Shown here piece by piece: positions 8,224 to 16,725 of a DNA stretch of 64,000 nt. Origin of the DNA: Chloroflexota bacterium. Its GTDB lineage: Bacteria; Chloroflexota; Dormibacteria; Dormibacterales; Dormibacteraceae. Numbering within the stretch: the stretch's first letter is position 1; each line of letters begins with the position of its first letter. Position numbers and translations under genes: made by a program. Location: NCBI GenBank assembly GCA_005883575.1, contig VBFH01000023.1, forward strand, positions 62,001 to 126,000, read 5' to 3'. Below the pieces are notes generated by a model that made no database searches, had not been told where the DNA came from, and saw nothing but the letters and a program-made list of their open reading frames with translations.

Positions 8224-9363
8224 CTAAATGCGCTTCAGCGCCAGCACCGTTACATCGTCGAACAGCTCCTGATCCCGGGCTCCCTGGGCCAGGATGTCGA
8301 CCATCTCCTGAGCCGTCTGTGCCCGCCGGACCTCGTAAGGGAGCTGCACCTCTTTGGTGGCAAGATCGGGCCGAAGCTCGAGCAGACCGTCGGAAAAAAC
8401 CACCAGCGAATCACCCGGACGCAGGCTCACCTTTCCCGTCACGAACTGGGTGTCCGGGAAGATGCCGATGGGCGCGCTTCGCTCGCCCAGGAGCTCCTGT
8501 GCCGTGGCGCCGCGCAAGATGCGCGCGTGGCCATGGCCTGCATCCACGTAGTCGAGCTCGCCGGACTGAGGGTCGAAGCTGCAGTGAAACACCGTCACGT
8601 ACGCGTGGTTGACCTCCAGGGCGGCCGACATGACCCCGGCCGCCTGCTTGACCCCGGAGTCGAGCGGCGCCACACCGGCCACCCCGCGCAGGGCCGCGCG
8701 GGCGGTGGCCATCATCAGCGACGCCGGCAGCCCCTTGCCCATCACGTCGCCAAGGGTCGCGGTCACGCGCCGGTCAGCGGAGCGATACCAGTCGTAAAAG
8801 TCGCCGCTGATCTCTCGCGCCGCCGTGAAGTGGGCTGCGATCTCGAAACCGTCCGCCTTGAAAGGCGACGCAGGCAGCATGCCCGACTGGAGCTCTGCGG
8901 CGCGGCGCATCTGCTCTGTTCGCTCCGCGACCATGCCCTCCAGCCGGTCCAGACTGGCCCGGTGCTCCAACTCCAGGCTGCGGCGGCGGATGTTGTTGAC
9001 GACCAGGAGATAGAGCTGTGTCGCACCGACCGGCTTGACGTGATAGGCGTACGCCCCGTGCTCGAGCGCCGCCGTGCCGAGCTCGGGATCGTCGACTCCC
9101 GAGATCATCACTACCGCGGTGTCGGGACGCACCGATCTCATCTCCTCGAGCAGACCGTAGCCGGATTCGTCGGGGAGGCGAACGTCGAGGAGCGCAATCG
9201 CGTAGTCCTGAGTCTCGATCAGCTTTCGCGCCTCGGCTCCGCTGAGAGCCACATCGCACTCGAAGCCGCGGCTGCGCAGTGTGCGCGCCATGACGCGCGC
9301 CAGCGGCTCCTCGTCTTCGACCACGAGGACCCGCTGGGACGCCGCAGATGCGCTCACGGCCAT
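8224..9363 (-). CDS. Response regulator with PP2C/SpoIIE phosphatase output (RsbU-like)
   Basis: From ATG 9363 the protein is 379 residues. Residues 10-130 are a receiver (VLVVEDEE, IALLDVRLPDESG, YHVKPVGATQL), followed by a coiled coil (about 135-170). The SpoIIE-type PP2C domain carries GDFYDWYR, TLGDVMGKGLPASLMMA, YVDAGHGHARI and LVVFSDGLLE, supplying the metal-binding aspartates. Enzymes of this design dephosphorylate a STAS anti-anti-sigma protein. Such a STAS protein and an RsbW-like kinase are encoded divergently starting at 9645, which makes partner switching the likely role. The frame extends upstream to 9519 without receiver similarity, so the inner ATG is preferred. Confidence 0.9.
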   Translation of the reverse strand: MAVSASAASQRVLVVEDEEPLARVMARTLRSRGFECDVALSGAEARKLIETQDYAIALLDVRLPDESGYGLLEEMRSVRPDTAVVMISGVDDPELGTAALEHGAYAYHVKPVGATQLYLLVVNNIRRRSLELEHRASLDRLEGMVAERTEQMRRAAELQSGMLPASPFKADGFEIAAHFTAAREISGDFYDWYRSADRRVTATLGDVMGKGLPASLMMATARAALRGVAGVAPLDSGVKQAAGVMSAALEVNHAYVTVFHCSFDPQSGELDYVDAGHGHARILRGATAQELLGERSAPIGIFPDTQFVTGKVSLRPGDSLVVFSDGLLELRPDLATKEVQLPYEVRRAQTAQEMVDILAQGARDQELFDDVTVLALKRI

Positions 9364-9514
9364 GCAGTGTAGGTGCCCAGTGCGGGGGATCCGAAGCATA
9401 TGCGCGGCATCGGCGGCCGGAGCCAAGGAAGGGATGGCGCGACGAGGAGCGCAGCCGAGCTGCCCGACGACCAGCGCCGGGCCCCTGACGCTGGCTTCAG
9501 GGTCGCCCGAAGCC

Positions 9515-9539
9515 CCCACGAAATCGCAGATTTAGTGGG
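9515..9539. repeat. Inverted repeat sharing a 14-mer with the region upstream of clpP
   Basis: CCCACGAAATC (9515-9525) and GATTTAGTGGG (9529-9539) pair at ten of eleven positions around GCA. The string GCCCCCACGAAATC at 9512-9525 recurs exactly at 36418-36431, where it also forms one arm of an inverted repeat upstream of a minus-strand gene. It lies in the 281-base divergent gap 9364-9644, so an operator or a leader hairpin for the phosphatase gene is possible. Nothing else in the gap is recognisable. Confidence 0.35.
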
Positions 9540-9644
9540 TGGGTGACGCCCGGCCGCCTGGGCCAGCGCACATGCGAGGAGCCTCCGGCGCTGGGCACCT
9601 TAAGAGGCTAAAGTCCGCTTCTTCTGCCATATGCTCTTCCGGCT

Positions 9645-9986
9645 GTGGCTTTGGAGGTCGAGACCCGACCGTCGGAGAACGGGGTGACCGTGCTGGCGCC
9701 CACCGGGCGGCTCGACGTCGCTGGCGCGCCGGCCCTGAAATACGCGATCGGCGAGGCCGTCAAGAACGGCCCACCAAAGGTCGTGATCGACATGGAGGGG
9801 GTCAGCTTCGTCGACTCGACCGGTCTGGGTTCGGTGATCTCGGCTTTGAAGCAGATCCGAGGCAGCCAGGGCGAGCTTCGCCTGGCGGCTCCGAACCAGC
9901 AAGTGCGCGTCGTCCTCGAGCTGACGACTCTGGACCGGGTGTTCCCCTACTACGCGACAGTCGAGGAAGCCCTCACCGGCTTCTAG
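9645..9986 (+). CDS. STAS-domain anti-sigma factor antagonist (RsbV/SpoIIAA-like)
   Basis: The whole 113-residue protein is one STAS domain: VTVLAPTGRLDVAGAPAL, KVVIDMEGVSFVDSTGLG, then GELRLAAPNQQVRVVLELTTLDRVF. Ser58 in the DST motif is the residue normally phosphorylated by an RsbW-type kinase and dephosphorylated by a SpoIIE phosphatase. Start is GTG 9645. The RsbW-like gene follows three bases after its stop, and the REC-SpoIIE gene is divergent, so all three partners of a switch are within 2.2 kb. No sigma factor is encoded in the window, so the regulated target may be something other than a sigma factor. Confidence 0.92.
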   Translation: MALEVETRPSENGVTVLAPTGRLDVAGAPALKYAIGEAVKNGPPKVVIDMEGVSFVDSTGLGSVISALKQIRGSQGELRLAAPNQQVRVVLELTTLDRVFPYYATVEEALTGF

Positions 9987-9989
9987 CCG

Positions 9990-10409
9990 ATGGGGACTGG
10001 ACACCGGCGATTTGAATTTCATGCCACGTTCAGCGGTCTCGATGAAGGACTCGACATCCTGCACGATTCCGTCGATCGGCTTCGCCGGGCGACCGGCCGC
10101 GGACCCGACGATCGCGCGCTCATGCTCTTCGAGACCGCGCTGGGCGAGATCGGCAGCAACGTCCTCACCCACGGCAAGCCCGCCGGCACCGAACGACCCG
10201 TCGAGTACACGCTGCGCCTCGACGGCCACGGGGTGGTCGCTTCGCTCACCGATTCGGGTCCTCGGGTCCACGAGCACCTGTCCCGGGAGATGCCCGGACA
10301 CGAACACGAGGACGGGCGTGGCCTGGCGATGGCGCGGTCGCTCCTCGACGAGCTCGGCTACGAACGCGACGGCGAGGTCAACCGGTGGAAGCTGGTGAAG
10401 CGCCTATGA
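9990..10409 (+). CDS. RsbW-like serine kinase / anti-sigma factor
   Basis: The 139-residue protein has a GHKL ATPase fold of the HATPase_c_2 kind: N-box ETALGEIGSNVLTHG, G1 box SLTDSGP, and G2 box DGRGLAMARSLLDELGY. Proteins of this size bind a partner (a sigma factor or another effector) and phosphorylate the STAS antagonist, here the gene three bases upstream. ATG 9990 is the only sensible start. Its TGA overlaps the ATG of the next small gene (ATGA). The order phosphatase, STAS, kinase indicates a classical partner switch linked to the downstream Tad locus. Confidence 0.88.
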   Translation: MGTGHRRFEFHATFSGLDEGLDILHDSVDRLRRATGRGPDDRALMLFETALGEIGSNVLTHGKPAGTERPVEYTLRLDGHGVVASLTDSGPRVHEHLSREMPGHEHEDGRGLAMARSLLDELGYERDGEVNRWKLVKRL

Positions 10410-10624
10410 CCGCAGACCATCTCCCCGAAGACCCAGGCCGCGCGCTGATTCACGAATTCCGCAACCTGCTCGCGGTGATCGTCAACTACAGCGAGCTCAT
10501 CGCCGAGGAATCCGGCGACGCCGAGGCGGTCAAGGCCGACATCGAGGAAGTCCGCTCCGCGGCTGAACGCGCGATCGCGCTGACCGAAAAGCTTCCGCGG
10601 CAGCCGCACCCGGCGAATCCATGA
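10406..10624 (+). CDS. Mini-protein consisting of a HisKA-like phosphoacceptor helix pair
   Basis: This 72-residue protein resembles only the dimerisation/phosphoacceptor part of a histidine kinase: ALIHEFRNLLAVIVNYSEL matches the H-box pattern (His followed by acidic Glu, then a hydrophobic helix), and the rest is a second charged helix ending at AIALTEKL. No ATP-binding domain follows. The gene overlaps the RsbW-like ATPase gene by ATGA and precedes a receiver-GGDEF gene, so it could be phosphorylated by an outside ATPase and pass phosphate to the receiver, like an Hpt protein. That role is inference; it could also be a non-catalytic adaptor. Confidence 0.65.
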   Translation: MTADHLPEDPGRALIHEFRNLLAVIVNYSELIAEESGDAEAVKADIEEVRSAAERAIALTEKLPRQPHPANP

Positions 10625-10655
10625 CTTCGAAGGGACGTTCACAAAGGACGACAAG

Positions 10656-11651
10656 GTGACGGTCACTCGACGGCCTGGCACCGACCATCCCCACTCGGCG
10701 CTCATCCATCGCGACATCGCGCTCGTGATCGACGACGACGACCAGGTCCTCCGCCTGGTCAAGCGCGTGCTCGAGCGCGCCGGTTTCGAATGCGTCACCG
10801 TCAACGACGGGCGTGCCGCGCATGAAGCTGCGGTTGAGTGGCGGCCGGACATCATCCTCCTCGACCTGATGCTGGGAGAGACGACCGGCGACCAGATCAT
10901 GTCCGACCTGCGCGAAGACTTTCGGACGCGGCTCATCCCGGTCGTGTTCCTCACCGTGCGCGACTCGCTGAAGGACAAGGTCGAGCACCTGCTTTCTGGC
11001 GCCGACGACTATGTGACCAAACCTTTCATCCCGGAAGAGCTGGTGGCGAGGCTGCGAGCCGTGATGACGCGCTCAACCACCGCGCGAGGCCTGAGCCCAC
11101 TCACCGGGATGAGCGGCAACGCGGACATCTTGCGCGAGATCAGCCACCGGCTGGCTCAGCGCGAGCGCTTTGCGGTGCTCTATCCCGACATCGACGCCTT
11201 CAAGAGCTACAACGACCACTACGGATTTCTCCGTGGCGATGACGTGATCAAGACCCTGGCCACGATCATCCTCGAGGTGCTGGAGGAAAACCACTCCCCG
11301 CAACACTTCGCCGGCCATGTCGGCGGCGACGACTTCGTGATCCTCACCGAGCCGAGCATGGCGGAGATGATCGCGACCGAGATCACCCGCCGATTCGACG
11401 AGGCGATCCCAGCCCTCTACGACCCGACCGACCGCGATCGCGGCTGGATCGAATCCGAGGAACGCAACGGCAACATGCTGCGCACGCCCCTGGTCTCGGT
11501 GTCGATAGGGATCGTGATCGCCGAGCCGGGGAGCTACAGCAGCCCGGCGGCGGTGGCGGCACGTGCGTCCGAGGTCAAAGGCGTGGCCAAGCGCATGCCG
11601 GGTTCCAAGTGGGTGCTCGATCGGCGCCGTCCCCCGGAGCGTTTCAGCTGA
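10656..11651 (+). CDS. Receiver-GGDEF response regulator (probable diguanylate cyclase)
   Basis: The 331-residue protein from GTG 10656 has a receiver domain (IALVIDDDDQVLRLV, phospho-acceptor D70 in IILLDLMLGE, YVTKPFIPEEL). It is followed by a GGDEF domain with YPDIDAFKSYNDHYGFLRGDD and the signature GGDDF at 223-227. GGDDF is a permitted form of the active-site motif, so synthesis of c-di-GMP is likely. No RxxD inhibitory site stands five residues before the signature (the sequence there is PQHFAGHV), so product inhibition at the I-site seems absent. Its stop overlaps the next ATG (TGATG), tying c-di-GMP synthesis to translation of the fused pilus motor. Confidence 0.9.
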   Translation: MTVTRRPGTDHPHSALIHRDIALVIDDDDQVLRLVKRVLERAGFECVTVNDGRAAHEAAVEWRPDIILLDLMLGETTGDQIMSDLREDFRTRLIPVVFLTVRDSLKDKVEHLLSGADDYVTKPFIPEELVARLRAVMTRSTTARGLSPLTGMSGNADILREISHRLAQRERFAVLYPDIDAFKSYNDHYGFLRGDDVIKTLATIILEVLEENHSPQHFAGHVGGDDFVILTEPSMAEMIATEITRRFDEAIPALYDPTDRDRGWIESEERNGNMLRTPLVSVSIGIVIAEPGSYSSPAAVAARASEVKGVAKRMPGSKWVLDRRRPPERFS

Positions 11652-14600
11652 TGCGCCTTTTTTCCAGGGAGAAGGAACGCGAGGAGCGCGGTGCTGGCAT
11701 CCGGCCCGACTCGAACCCGATGAGCGAGGTCAAGACCGAAAGCCCCGCCGGTCTTCCTGACGACGCGCGCGCGCAGTCGCGCATCAAAGTCGTGATTCAC
11801 CGACTCGACGGTGGGCTCGAGGAAGGCGAGTCGGATTCGCGCCGGATCGTGGGCGAGGGATTTCCTGTTTACTCAGCTGCCGACCCGTCGCGTCCACGGC
11901 TCGTCCCGACCAGCGACATCAAATACGTGGTGTTTGGCTCGGTCGACGACCCGGCGCTCGAGCCCGACCCGGGCGACCGGAGCAGCGCGCGAAAGGCTGT
12001 CCTGCGCTTCCGCGACGGCGAGTGGATCGCGGCCTATATCGAGCAAGGCGCCCAACCAGACGGTGACGGCATCGCGATCAAGATCCGCCTGCCGGAGCTG
12101 CAGCGCGTGATCCCTGCCGTGGCGGCCATGCCGTCGCTGCTTGAAACGCAGTTCGTGGAGATGTGGACGGCGCCTGCCGCAATCGACGCGCCGACCTCAG
12201 GCACGCCGCGCCGCCGGCGCTCCGACCTGCTCGAGGCGGCCGCAAGCCAGGGTCGTGACCTGAACAAGCTGGCCAACGAGTTCCGCGACCGGCTCGCGTT
12301 GATCCGCGACGTCGGCTTGACGACCGGTGACACGCACGCGTTCTCGCGCGCAGTGAGGACCCACCTCGACCAATTCCTGCTGGAGGATGCGATCACGCTC
12401 AATGCGCAGGAGAAGTCGGCGCTCGCCGACATCATCCTTCGCGCCGCAGTCGGCTACGGCCCGCTCGACAGTCTCCTCCACGACCGGTCGGTGAGCGAGA
12501 TCATGGTCAACGGCCCGGACCAGGTCTTCATCGAGCGCCGCGGCGTGCTGACCAAGGCGGACATCCGTTTCGAGGATGAGAACCAGCTCCTCGAAACGAT
12601 CCGGCGCATGGTCGCGACCACCGGACGCCACATCGATGGTCTCAACCCGATGGTCGACGCCCGCCTGCCAGACGGGAGCCGCGTCAACGCCATCATCCGG
12701 CCGGCGGCAATCCATGGCGCCGCCCTGACGATCCGTAAGTTCAAGGACGCGGTGCTTGGGATCGAGGACCTCAAGCACGAGGGGAGCCTCAGCCCCGCCA
12801 TGGCCGAGTTTCTGCAAGCCGCGGTCCTCGGGCGCATGAACATCCTCGTCTCGGGCGGTACCGGCTCGGGCAAGACGACGACCCTGAACGTGATCGCGCG
12901 TTTCATCCCGCACAACCAGCGCGTGATCACGATCGAAGACGCGGCCGAGCTGCAGATCGACCACCCGCACGTCATCGCCCTGGAGCATCGTCCGCCCAAC
13001 GTCGAAGGCAAGGGCGAGCTCACCATCCGCCAGCTGCTGCGCAACAGCCTCCGGATGCGCCCTGATCGGATCCTGGTCGGCGAGGTCCGAGGCGCCGAGG
13101 CTCTGGACATGCTGCAGGCGATGAACACCGGCCACGACGGCTCGATGTCCACCATCCACTCCAACTCGGCGCGTGACGCCCTTTCCCGGCTCGAAACGAT
13201 GGTGATGATGGCCTCGATCGACATCCCGTTCGAGGCAGTACGGGCGCAGATCGCGTCTGCGGTCAACCTGATCGTTCACCAGGCGCGCATGCCCGACGGC
13301 CGGCGCAAGGTCGCGCAGATCGCCGAGGTCGTCGGCTATGACTCGAACGGAGCGATCCTGCGCGACATCTTCCTGCTCGGCATGGGCACAGACCTGCGGC
13401 TCGAGTACAACGCCACCGGATACGTTCCCACCGCGCTCGACAAGGCGGCGTTCTATGGCGTCCAGGTCAACCAGGACCTGTTCGACCCGGCCAAGTCGCG
13501 ATACGTCCCGGCCGGCTCGGACAGCATGATGCCGGTCGTCAAGGACCCGCTCATGTCGGGCCAGGGGAAGACTGAGAACGTGGTCCGCCAAGTCGTGGTC
13601 GTGCCATTCAGCTCCGACCGCCCTGGGGAGGCCGCGGCTCGGTCCGCCGCCGCAGCCGGGCCACCGCCGGCGCAGACGCCGGAGATGCAGGAGGAGATGC
13701 GCAAGCTGATCGACGCCGCCCGATCCGCCGTGGCGGACCTGCAAGCTGCCGCTCCGCAGCAGCCAATCGATGCGCCGACGACGTCGTTTGCCCCCCAGGC
13801 TCCGTCCCGCCCGCCGATGGAATATCCGGCCGCCCGAGGGCCGGCCGCTCCCCGCGAGCTCACCACGCCGATGCCGGCCATGTACGCGCCGATGGGCGAC
13901 GGCGGGCACGCCCAGCAGGCACTCGAGGCGGCCACGGCCATGGCCCGCGCCACGACGGCGCTCGGCCAGCTCGCGGCAGCCTCCAGCGGCTTCGGCGGCA
14001 TGCTGCCCACTGTGACCGCGAAGGAAGGGACCGCCGGTCCCGCTGGTGCTTCGCGCCGCATCCAGGCCGTGATCGAAAGCATCATCACCCGCCGCGGCCT
14101 GAGCCTCCGGCTGGCCTCAGCACTGACCCAGGCCTTCGAAGGCGCTGAGCTCAAGTCCAGCGAGCACGCTTCCGAGAACCACATCAGCAAGGATTCCGCC
14201 GGACGGGAGCTGCGTCTCGCCGCCGAATCCGGCCTGCTGCAAACGGTGCGCTACCCGCAGGGCGAAGCAGGGTTCCGCGCGTCCCAGGGCTTGCTGCGGG
14301 AGGTCGCGGAAGGCCTGGGCCAACCGATCAACGCGGCTGCCCCGCTCACCGCGGAGACGATCATCGGGAGCCTTGCGGTGGGCCAGACGGAAGGCACCGT
14401 CACGATCATGTTCACCGACGTCGAAGAGTCGACGCGCCTGCTTTCGACCCGAGGCTTCACGGCCTCGCACGAGATCATGAAGGCGTACGAGACCATCATC
14501 GACGACAAGGTCGCGCTACACGCCGGCCGCCGGATCAAAGGCCTCGGCGATGGTTTCATGATCAGCTTCGGATCCGCCCGGCATGGTGTCGAGTGCGCGC

Positions 14601-16516
14601 TTGACATCCAGCAGGCGATCACCGAGTACAGCAAGCAAAATCCAGAGCGCAAGCTGCGCATCCGGATCGGCCTCAACACCGGCGAGGTCGTGGAGGAAGG
14701 CGGCGATATCTTCGGCGCGGCGGTCAACGTCGCGGCGCGCGTCGCGGGCAAGGCGAAAGGCGGCGAGATCCTCGTCTCCGAGATCGTGCGCCAGCTGGTC
14801 GGGCCGATCGCGGAGGTGAAGTTCGACTTCCGCGGCCGGTACAAGCTCAAGGGGTTTCCCGACCGCTGGCGCTTGCATGAGGTCTCGCCGGGAGAGGTGA
14901 AGGAATCACCTCACGTTCTCGCGTCAGCGGACGGGTTCGTGGATCGCGAGCAGGAACGACACGACATCCGGATGGTCCTCGACCGCGCAGGCACCGGCAA
15001 CGGATCGCTCCTCTTCTTGACAGGCGCGCCCGGCATCGGCGCAACGCGCCTGGCCTCCGAGGTCGCCGGCGAGGCGGCTGCGAAGGGCTGGATGGTGCTC
15101 AGCGGACGATGCCTCGAGAACTACGACGAGCCGTACGCCCCGTTCCGAAGCATCCTCGGGGCGGCGGTGTCCGCGACGACGGCGAAGAACCTGCTCGAGG
15201 CGGCCGGCCACCACGGACCTCTCCTCGCCCCGCTCGCGCCCAACCTCCGCCAGAAGCTGCGGGGCATGGCCGCAGGCCACGATTTCCCCGCCGACAAGAT
15301 CCGCGAGGAGCTCTTCAAGTCGGTGCACGAATTTCTCGCCGGTGTGCAGGGCTCCAAGCCGCTCCTGATCGTGCTCGACGATCTCCAGTGGGCCGACGAG
15401 GCGACCGTGATGCTCCTGCGCGACCTGGCGCTCCGCATCAACGGAAGCCGGATGGTGGTGCTCGGAACGTACTGGGACTCCGAGCTCGACTCGGGCCGGC
15501 CATTCGCGACCGCGCTCTCGCGCCTGCTGAGGCGCCGCCGGGCCCAGCGCATCACTCTGGGCAGGCTGTCGGACCACGACGTCGAGAGGGTCGTGGCGGG
15601 CCTGACGGAGACGCCGCTCACCCCGGTCGAGCTCATCGGCATTCAGGCCGCAACCGAAGGCAACCCACTTTTTGTCGAGCACTCCCTGCGCTATCTCGCG
15701 GAGTCCGAGAGCATGCTCGGCGGCACGGCACGTAGCCAGGCGAGCTTCACCGAAGAGGACCTCGAGCTTGCCCAGAGCGTGCGCGGCCTGATCGGCAGGC
15801 GCATCCAGCGCCTCAGCGAGCCGGCCCAGCGCATGCTCGTAGCCGCGGGCGTCATCGGGCGCGACTTCGACATCGCGCTGCTCGAGGCGTTCGGCGAGCT
15901 CGCGGGCCACGAGCTCCGCGACGCCCTGGACGAGGCCACGCGCGGACACTTCCTGGTCGCAGTGCCCAAGGACAGCTATCGATTCGCGCACGACCTGGTC
16001 CGCCAGCGCGTGCTAGCGGTCCTCCCGCTGCCGCGTCTGCAGGCGTATCACCTCGCGGTCGCAGACACTCTGGAGCGCGTCTACGGCAAGGCCGCGCGCG
16101 ACCACGCGGCCGAGATCGGCCACCACCTCTACCAGGCAGGCACCGCCGCCGACCCGGCACGCACCGCCGCGTTCCTCGGTCACGCGGCGACCAACGCGCT
16201 CGCGGTCGGCGCCTTCGAAGAGGTGCTGCGTCTGGTCGATTCGACGCTTCAGCTCCTGCCTGCCGACAGCACCCGCGAGCGGGCAGAAGCCTTGAGCACC
16301 CGGGCGGACGCGCTCTGGGGTTTGGGCAGGGTCGAAGACGCGAAGGCCGCCTGGCGCGGTGCGATCCAGCGCTACGACGAGCTGAGCGACGGCAAGGCCG
16401 CGGGTGCGCTGCACCGCCGGATCGCGCGCCTCGAGTCGCATGTTGACGGACACGAGACGAACGGCGCTGCGCCCGCAGACGTCGACGCACCCCGCCCGGT
16501 CGAAATTCGCAGCTGA
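11651..16516 (+). CDS. Fusion: CpaF/TadA pilus ATPase + class III adenylate cyclase + AAA/helical-repeat module
   Basis: One frame of 1621 residues from ATG 11651. Residues 40-190 hold two beta-rich modules (KVVIHRLDGGLEEGESDSRR, ARKAVLRFRDGEWIAAYIE) resembling small DUF6982-like domains. Residues 200-620 are a complete secretion ATPase: Walker A GGTGSGKTTT (about 402-411), Walker B RILVGEVRG (about 472), His box MSTIHSNS. A Pro/Ala-rich linker and an unassigned helical region follow (620-905). Residues 915-1075 are a class III cyclase with metal ligands D923 and D967, adenine-type K963 and D1019, transition-state N1026 and R1030. Residues 1100-1621 resemble the AAA_16 plus TPR module of cyclase-linked ATPases, with Walker B VLDDLQWADE, but Walker A reads GAPGIGATR. 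It should power Tad pilus assembly and make cAMP. No stop or strong internal start separates the parts. Confidence 0.93.
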   Translation: MRLFSREKEREERGAGIRPDSNPMSEVKTESPAGLPDDARAQSRIKVVIHRLDGGLEEGESDSRRIVGEGFPVYSAADPSRPRLVPTSDIKYVVFGSVDDPALEPDPGDRSSARKAVLRFRDGEWIAAYIEQGAQPDGDGIAIKIRLPELQRVIPAVAAMPSLLETQFVEMWTAPAAIDAPTSGTPRRRRSDLLEAAASQGRDLNKLANEFRDRLALIRDVGLTTGDTHAFSRAVRTHLDQFLLEDAITLNAQEKSALADIILRAAVGYGPLDSLLHDRSVSEIMVNGPDQVFIERRGVLTKADIRFEDENQLLETIRRMVATTGRHIDGLNPMVDARLPDGSRVNAIIRPAAIHGAALTIRKFKDAVLGIEDLKHEGSLSPAMAEFLQAAVLGRMNILVSGGTGSGKTTTLNVIARFIPHNQRVITIEDAAELQIDHPHVIALEHRPPNVEGKGELTIRQLLRNSLRMRPDRILVGEVRGAEALDMLQAMNTGHDGSMSTIHSNSARDALSRLETMVMMASIDIPFEAVRAQIASAVNLIVHQARMPDGRRKVAQIAEVVGYDSNGAILRDIFLLGMGTDLRLEYNATGYVPTALDKAAFYGVQVNQDLFDPAKSRYVPAGSDSMMPVVKDPLMSGQGKTENVVRQVVVVPFSSDRPGEAAARSAAAAGPPPAQTPEMQEEMRKLIDAARSAVADLQAAAPQQPIDAPTTSFAPQAPSRPPMEYPAARGPAAPRELTTPMPAMYAPMGDGGHAQQALEAATAMARATTALGQLAAASSGFGGMLPTVTAKEGTAGPAGASRRIQAVIESIITRRGLSLRLASALTQAFEGAELKSSEHASENHISKDSAGRELRLAAESGLLQTVRYPQGEAGFRASQGLLREVAEGLGQPINAAAPLTAETIIGSLAVGQTEGTVTIMFTDVEESTRLLSTRGFTASHEIMKAYETIIDDKVALHAGRRIKGLGDGFMISFGSARHGVECALDIQQAITEYSKQNPERKLRIRIGLNTGEVVEEGGDIFGAAVNVAARVAGKAKGGEILVSEIVRQLVGPIAEVKFDFRGRYKLKGFPDRWRLHEVSPGEVKESPHVLASADGFVDREQERHDIRMVLDRAGTGNGSLLFLTGAPGIGATRLASEVAGEAAAKGWMVLSGRCLENYDEPYAPFRSILGAAVSATTAKNLLEAAGHHGPLLAPLAPNLRQKLRGMAAGHDFPADKIREELFKSVHEFLAGVQGSKPLLIVLDDLQWADEATVMLLRDLALRINGSRMVVLGTYWDSELDSGRPFATALSRLLRRRRAQRITLGRLSDHDVERVVAGLTETPLTPVELIGIQAATEGNPLFVEHSLRYLAESESMLGGTARSQASFTEEDLELAQSVRGLIGRRIQRLSEPAQRMLVAAGVIGRDFDIALLEAFGELAGHELRDALDEATRGHFLVAVPKDSYRFAHDLVRQRVLAVLPLPRLQAYHLAVADTLERVYGKAARDHAAEIGHHLYQAGTAADPARTAAFLGHAATNALAVGAFEEVLRLVDSTLQLLPADSTRERAEALSTRADALWGLGRVEDAKAAWRGAIQRYDELSDGKAAGALHRRIARLESHVDGHETNGAAPADVDAPRPVEIRS

Positions 16517-16530
16517 CGAGCTCTGCACCT

Positions 16531-16555
16531 GGCGGCCGGATTCATTCCGGTCGCC
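16531..16555. terminator. Hairpin with ATGAA-type loop after the fused motor gene
   Basis: A ten-pair stem (one wobble) encloses TTCAT. Read on the minus strand it becomes CCGG-a-ATGAA-t-CCGG, the same plan as the hairpins at 19374-19392 and 23112-23132. It lies 15 bases after the stop of the fused gene, in a convergent gap, so it may end transcription, but it has no T run. A second stem, GAACCC-agca-GGGTTC (16703-16718), precedes the end of the opposing gene. The rest of the 209-base gap is featureless. Confidence 0.4.
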
Positions 16556-16725
16556 ATCACGCATGCCTCCTCGCGGCCAGGCGCTCGTTGCAGTGAATAC
16601 ATGGACAGATCTTCGTTGCTGGAGCGAGTTAGGGGCGCGAATCCGGCCGGCATTCTCATCAGGGCGTGAAGGCTGAAAGCGTCGTTGAGCCCCCGGAGTA
16701 GAGGGAACCCAGCAGGGTTCGCCTA

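Noticed and set aside
10621-10659. Twelve-codon frame starting at the ATGA overlap after the HisKA-like gene
   Set aside because: Too short, low complexity, and ends before the next gene; no sign of a leader peptide function.
12197-13909. Minus-strand open frame of 570 codons inside the fused motor gene
   Set aside because: It is opposite the conserved ATPase domain and its translation lacks any motif; it follows from codon bias of the sense strand.
14924-15991. Minus-strand open frame opposite the AAA domain
   Set aside because: No recognisable domain, and fully inside a supported gene.
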